Positions 18,429 to 21,944 of a DNA stretch of 21,944 bases are shown piece after piece. The translations under genes and the position numbers were made by a program. Origin of the DNA: Planctomycetota bacterium (GTDB lineage: Bacteria; Planctomycetota; Brocadiia; JAJRTI01). The notes under the pieces are model-generated. The model was not told the DNA's origin, searched no databases, and was given only the letters and a program-made list of their open reading frames with translations. The DNA lies in contig JAJRTI010000717.1 in assembly GCA_024278415.1 (NCBI GenBank), forward strand, positions 1-21,944, read 5' to 3'. Numbering within the stretch: position 1 is the stretch's first letter; each line of letters begins with the position of its first letter.

Positions 18429-21263
18429 ATGCTCAGGCATCTGGTCCCTATGCTGCTCGCCCTATGCTTCGCCACCCCTAGCGTCGCCGCGCCTAAGCCC
18501 GCGGCCAAGGCCAAGCGCCGGCGCCGGAAACAGCCCTTCGTGGCCCTGCCCGGCAAGCTTATCTTGACCGAGGACTTCGACACAGGCATGCAGGGCTGGA
18601 AGACCCGGGGCAACGGCAAGATCGGGTGGGTCGCTGACGGCAAGCAGCCTTGGGCCGGCAAAGGCTGTGTCATGGGCAAGGTCGAGCGGGATCGCCGCGC
18701 GAACTTCCTCGAACGCCCAGCCGACCTGAAGGCGAACAGCATCTACCGATTCGCGTGCTCCGTCAGGGCGAGCCGTCCCCAAGGCAAACTGGTGATGTTC
18801 ATGTACAAAGGCAAAGTACGGCGCCGCATCAGCGACTGGAGAAACGTGGGCCGGCGATGGAGGAACGTGCAAGCGCAGTTCTCCCCGCCCGAGACCGGCA
18901 AGTGGACGCTCCAAATCGTGTTGCCCTCTTCTCATGGCGCCCCCCCCTGCTCCATGTGGATCGATAACCTCAAGCTGTTCGAGACCGACCTGCCCAAGTC
19001 CACCAACCTCACCCACGACCAGGGCTACAGCGGTGAGCCTTCGCTCGCTGCCGACCGCGAGGGCGCGCTGTGGATCTCGTGGCTGTCGTACCGCAAGGGC
19101 CAAGACACGCTCATGGCCGGCCAGCTCGCGCCCGCGGGCGACAGCTTCAAGCTCGGCCGCACCTGGCCCGTGGCCCTGCCCGAGGGCAGTAGCGTCCTCG
19201 GCTCCACACTCGTGGCCGCACCCGCCGGCGCGTGGCTGCTCTACGCGGGCGAGGTTGATGGCAACTGGGATATTTACGCGGTTCGCCTCACGCCCAGCGG
19301 CCCGGCCAAGCCCACACGCATCACCACCTCGCCGGCCGTAGACGCGCTGCCATCGGGCACGGTCGTGGACGGCAAGCTGTGGGTCGCGTGGGAGAGCAAC
19401 CGCGACGGCCGCCGGCAGGCCTACCTCGCGCAGGCCGACTCGCCGAAGCCGTTGCGCGTGTCCAACGCGAACGCGAACAGCTATGCGCCCCACGTGGTGG
19501 CGCACGATGGCGAGTTGTGGATCGCCTGGAACGCGTACGTGCGCGGGAACTACGACATCTACGGCCGACGCCTACGCGAGGGGCGGCTGAGCCCGATCGA
19601 ACGCCTCTGCACGGACGGCAACGCGGATTGGCACGCGCGGCTCGCGTCCACACCCAGCGGCCTGTGGATCGCCTGGCAGCGCGACATCCAGAACATTGAC
19701 CCAAGACAGACCCGGAACTACCGCCCGGGCAACGTGGCCACCCGGCGATCGATGCTCTGCAAATGGACCGCCAACGGCCTTGTGAAGGCTAAGGGCTGGG
19801 CGCAGACGATCCTCCCGCAAGGCACGGAAATCCCCACACTCGCGGTCGACGGCCAGGGCCGCATCTGGGTCACCGCGCGCCGCGCACGCGGCCGGCCGGG
19901 CTGGGACAGCGTCCTCCAGTGCTTCGCCGGCAACGCTTGGGGCGACGCACACCACCTGTCGAGCCAACTTGGCTGGGACGGCCGCGCCGGCATCGCCATC
20001 GCCAACGGGCGGGTCGTCGTCGCGTACCAAGTGGGCAAGACGCAGGCATTCCCCGACTACGAGGCCTCCTTCGTCGCCAAGAGCAACGTGAAACTCGCCA
20101 CCCTGCCCCTGAGCCAGGCGCCCCCGGCCGCCGCGCCCCTCACGGAGCCGCTGGCCGATTCGACCGCGGAGCACGGTCTGGCGAAACTGCGCACGGAACT
20201 AGGCGAGGAGGCCGAATTGCCGCGCACGATCACGTACAACGGGGAGACGTTGCATCTGTACTTTGGCGACCTGCACGAGCACTCCAGCATCTCTCAGTGC
20301 AACCGCTGGCGCGACATCAGCCCCAACGACAGCTACTGCTACGAGCGCGACATCATCAACGCCGACTTCACCGCGCTCACCGACCATGGGTACAACTTCT
20401 GCCCGGCCCTGTGGCACAAGCTGTCCAAAGTTGTGCGCATCAACCACGACCCCGGCCGCTTCGTCGCGTTCCTCGCCGAAGAGTGGACCTCCAGCTTCGA
20501 AAAATACAGCGACAAGTATCCCGCCGGCTACTACGGGCACCACAACTTGATTTTCGAAGACGCCACTCTCCCGCGCTGGTGGAATGCGCGTGATGGGAAA
20601 ACGCCGGCGCAGGTGTGGACCGAGCTGCGCAAGCGCAAGGAGAGCTTCGTCGTCATCCCCCATCAACTCGCGGACACGGGCAACGTGCCGGTCGCGTGGG
20701 AGTTCAACGACGAGACCGCGCAGCCAGTCGCGGAAATCTTCCAGGCCCGGCAGTCGTACGAATACAAGGGTGCGCCGCGGCAGGCCCGTAACACGATCGA
20801 CGGTTGCTTCCTCCAAGACGCATGGGCCAAGGGCATCGTCATCGGCGTCATCGCCAGCCCCGACCACGGCGGCGGCCAGGGCAAGGCCTGCGTCTATGCC
20901 AAGGCCAAAACCCGCGAGGCGATCCTCGACGCGCTTCGAGCCCGGCGATGCTACGGCACGTCCGCCGCGCGTATCTTCATGGACGTGCGCGTCAACGGCA
21001 GGCTCATGGGCGAGAAGATCACGGCTAAGAAGGGCCGGCCGGTCACGATTACAGCCAAGGTTGTGGGAGCGAACAACGTGGACCGCGTCGACCTGTGCCG
21101 CAACAACGTGTTCATCTACTCGAAGCCAGCCGAGGGCCGGGAGGTCCAATTCTCCTTCCGCGACGAAGCCCCGCTCGAAGGTGCGAGCTACTACTACGTG
21201 CGCGTGCAGCAAAAGGACTCGGAGCTGGCATGGTCGTCGCCGGTGTGGGTCACGATGCAGTAA
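18429..21263 (+). CDS. Secreted multidomain protein with C-terminal PHP-type metal-binding domain
   Basis: A 944-residue exported protein. A signal peptide (MLRHLVPMLLALCFATPSVAA) is followed by a Lys/Arg-rich stretch. Residues ~40-190 look like a beta-sandwich carbohydrate-binding-type domain (EDFDTGMQGWK ... WIDNLKLFE). Residues ~195-590 contain repeated blades of the form LW(I/V)(S/A)W with NWDIYAVRL and NYDIYGRRL, suggesting a beta-propeller. Residues ~610-850 resemble PHP/DUF3604-type domains, with likely metal ligands H616 and H618 in YFGDLHEHS, D652/H653 in LTDHG, E684 in AEEW, H745 in IPHQ and D812/H813 in SPDHGG. A C-terminal beta domain (860-944) ends the protein. The propeller may bind substrate and the PHP part may cleave a phosphoester, but this is inference. 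The start at 18429 has GGAG 9 bases upstream. It may be cotranscribed with the DUF1016 gene 19 nt downstream. Confidence 0.82.
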   Translation: MLRHLVPMLLALCFATPSVAAPKPAAKAKRRRRKQPFVALPGKLILTEDFDTGMQGWKTRGNGKIGWVADGKQPWAGKGCVMGKVERDRRANFLERPADLKANSIYRFACSVRASRPQGKLVMFMYKGKVRRRISDWRNVGRRWRNVQAQFSPPETGKWTLQIVLPSSHGAPPCSMWIDNLKLFETDLPKSTNLTHDQGYSGEPSLAADREGALWISWLSYRKGQDTLMAGQLAPAGDSFKLGRTWPVALPEGSSVLGSTLVAAPAGAWLLYAGEVDGNWDIYAVRLTPSGPAKPTRITTSPAVDALPSGTVVDGKLWVAWESNRDGRRQAYLAQADSPKPLRVSNANANSYAPHVVAHDGELWIAWNAYVRGNYDIYGRRLREGRLSPIERLCTDGNADWHARLASTPSGLWIAWQRDIQNIDPRQTRNYRPGNVATRRSMLCKWTANGLVKAKGWAQTILPQGTEIPTLAVDGQGRIWVTARRARGRPGWDSVLQCFAGNAWGDAHHLSSQLGWDGRAGIAIANGRVVVAYQVGKTQAFPDYEASFVAKSNVKLATLPLSQAPPAAAPLTEPLADSTAEHGLAKLRTELGEEAELPRTITYNGETLHLYFGDLHEHSSISQCNRWRDISPNDSYCYERDIINADFTALTDHGYNFCPALWHKLSKVVRINHDPGRFVAFLAEEWTSSFEKYSDKYPAGYYGHHNLIFEDATLPRWWNARDGKTPAQVWTELRKRKESFVVIPHQLADTGNVPVAWEFNDETAQPVAEIFQARQSYEYKGAPRQARNTIDGCFLQDAWAKGIVIGVIASPDHGGGQGKACVYAKAKTREAILDALRARRCYGTSAARIFMDVRVNGRLMGEKITAKKGRPVTITAKVVGANNVDRVDLCRNNVFIYSKPAEGREVQFSFRDEAPLEGASYYYVRVQQKDSELAWSSPVWVTMQ

Positions 21264-21282
21264 CGATAAGGAGCCTTGAGGC

Positions 21283-21944
21283 ATGAAGAAGAAGAGCGAC
21301 CCGGCGGCAAAACGCCAGCCGGACACACCGCCTGCGGAACGCATGGATTTCGCCGCGTTGGTAGCCGCGATTCGGCAGGTGCATGAACACTGCGCGGCGC
21401 AGGCGAACCGCGCCGTCAACGTCAGCTTGACTCTTCGGAACTGGGTGATTGGCTGGTATATCCAAGAATACGAGCAACAGGGGGCTGATCGGGCGACCTA
21501 TGGGGAAGCCCTGCTCGAAACGCTGGCGGAACGGCTCAAGAGCGAAGGATTGCAGCGCATGGACGCGCGGGAGCTGCGTCGGTATCGCCTTCTCTACATG
21601 ACCTATCCCGGGATTCGGGAGACGCTGTCTCCCGAATTCGCCCCCCTGCTGCCCGAAAGTATTTGGCGGTCACTGACCGCCAAATCCGACGCGAAGGACG
21701 CCGATGCCTTGACCGCGGCAGGCGCTCCAGCAATTCGGGAGTCCGCGTCTCCCGGTTTGGGTGCGCCGTTGCGCAAGCTCTTCACGTCCCTGTCCTTCAG
21801 CCATCTTGCCCAACTCATCGCCGTCGCCGACCCGCTCAAGCGAGCGTTTTACGAAATCGAATGCATCCGGGGAAGTTGGTCGGTGCGCGCGCTCAAGCGG
21901 CAGATCGCCACGCTCTACTTCGAGCGCTCCGGCTTGTCCAAGAG
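21283..21944 (+). CDS. DUF1016/YhcG-type PDDEXK nuclease, 5' part
   Basis: The first 220 residues of a gene that continues past the window. AAGGAG at 21268-21273 precedes the ATG by 9 bases. The N-terminal helical domain fits DUF1016_N: NVSLTLRNWVIGWYIQEYEQ, ADRATYGEALLETLAERL, and ELRRYRLLYMTYP. After a linker the nuclease half begins (LSFSHLAQLIAV, RAFYEIECIRGSWSVRALKR, LYFERSGLSK); the PD-(D/E)XK catalytic residues lie beyond the end of the window. Relatives are common in accessory regions and are linked to restriction or defence gene clusters, though their role is often unproven. The ~45-residue linker (about 110-165) contains two similar peptides, IRETLSP and IRESASP, encoded by palindromic DNA. 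The end is cut by the window, not by a mutation. Confidence 0.9.
   Translation, partial: MKKKSDPAAKRQPDTPPAERMDFAALVAAIRQVHEHCAAQANRAVNVSLTLRNWVIGWYIQEYEQQGADRATYGEALLETLAERLKSEGLQRMDARELRRYRLLYMTYPGIRETLSPEFAPLLPESIWRSLTAKSDAKDADALTAAGAPAIRESASPGLGAPLRKLFTSLSFSHLAQLIAVADPLKRAFYEIECIRGSWSVRALKRQIATLYFERSGLSK
21613..21637. repeat. Palindrome inside the DUF1016 linker, copy 1
   Basis: ATTCGGGAGA (21613-21622) pairs exactly with TCTCCCGAAT (21628-21637) around a 5-nt loop. A degenerate copy, with CGGGAG and CTCCCG arms, lies at 21733-21756. Both encode an IRE(T/S)xSP peptide. Confidence 0.7.
21661..21685. repeat. Palindrome inside the DUF1016 linker, ATTTGGCGGTCA arms
   Basis: ATTTGGCGGTCA (21661-21672) is the exact reverse complement of 21674-21685, with one base between. 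It lies in frame in the linker (IWRSLTAKS) and is unrelated in sequence to the palindrome at 21613. Confidence 0.75.

Noticed and set aside
18462..19505. Minus-strand open frame of 347 codons opposite the secreted PHP protein
   Set aside because: It is a shadow frame rich in Arg, Gly and Ala with no start signal.

Overview
This is a GC-rich bacterial window that is almost fully coding. The organism cannot be named from sequence alone. Clustered intergenic hairpins built on CCCAGGGTT...AACCCTGGG and runs of C/G around an ATCC core, a secreted PHP-type protein with a beta-propeller-like region, and an S41 protease/lipoprotein pair are the kind of content I associate with Planctomycetota, Lentisphaerota, Hydrogenedentota or similar lineages. 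That placement is a guess. Nothing looks cyanobacterial except the kaiB/kaiC homologues, which also occur widely outside cyanobacteria.

Layout. Positions 1-1008 hold a paired GC-rich hairpin repeat, a small stand-alone response-regulator receiver (minus, 171-557) and a 29-bp perfect inverted repeat just upstream of it. A fused two-domain ABC permease of the iron/phosphonate type follows (minus, 1009-2898). From 3298 to 13175 lies a plus-strand signalling block: a PAS-GAF-GAF-PAS hybrid histidine kinase, a receiver-histidine kinase, a 0.7-kb non-coding stretch with five hairpins, then a double-domain KaiC homologue, an overlapping KaiB-like protein and a GAF-PAS-PAS hybrid kinase. From 13254 to 18084 the minus strand carries, in transcription order, xylulokinase, an S41 C-terminal processing protease, a small lipoprotein and an ABC solute-binding protein. 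From 18429 the plus strand carries a large secreted PHP-domain protein and then the 5' part of a DUF1016/YhcG-type PDDEXK nuclease gene, which runs off the window.

How the parts relate. The Kai pair and its kinase form a compact unit (4-nt overlap, then a 77-nt gap). They look like a timing- or state-sensing ATPase coupled to phosphorelay proteins; none of the three kinases shows a membrane segment, and no DNA-binding output regulator is visible. The solute-binding protein and the permease share a strand and look like parts of one importer, yet the 10-kb signalling block separates them and no ATPase gene is present. This suggests the block was inserted into, or rearranged within, a transporter operon.

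The most striking non-coding features are a 12-copy heptamer tandem repeat that fills the whole gap in front of the solute-binding protein start codon, the 29-bp inverted repeat at 588-711, and palindromes inside the linker-coding part of the DUF1016 gene.
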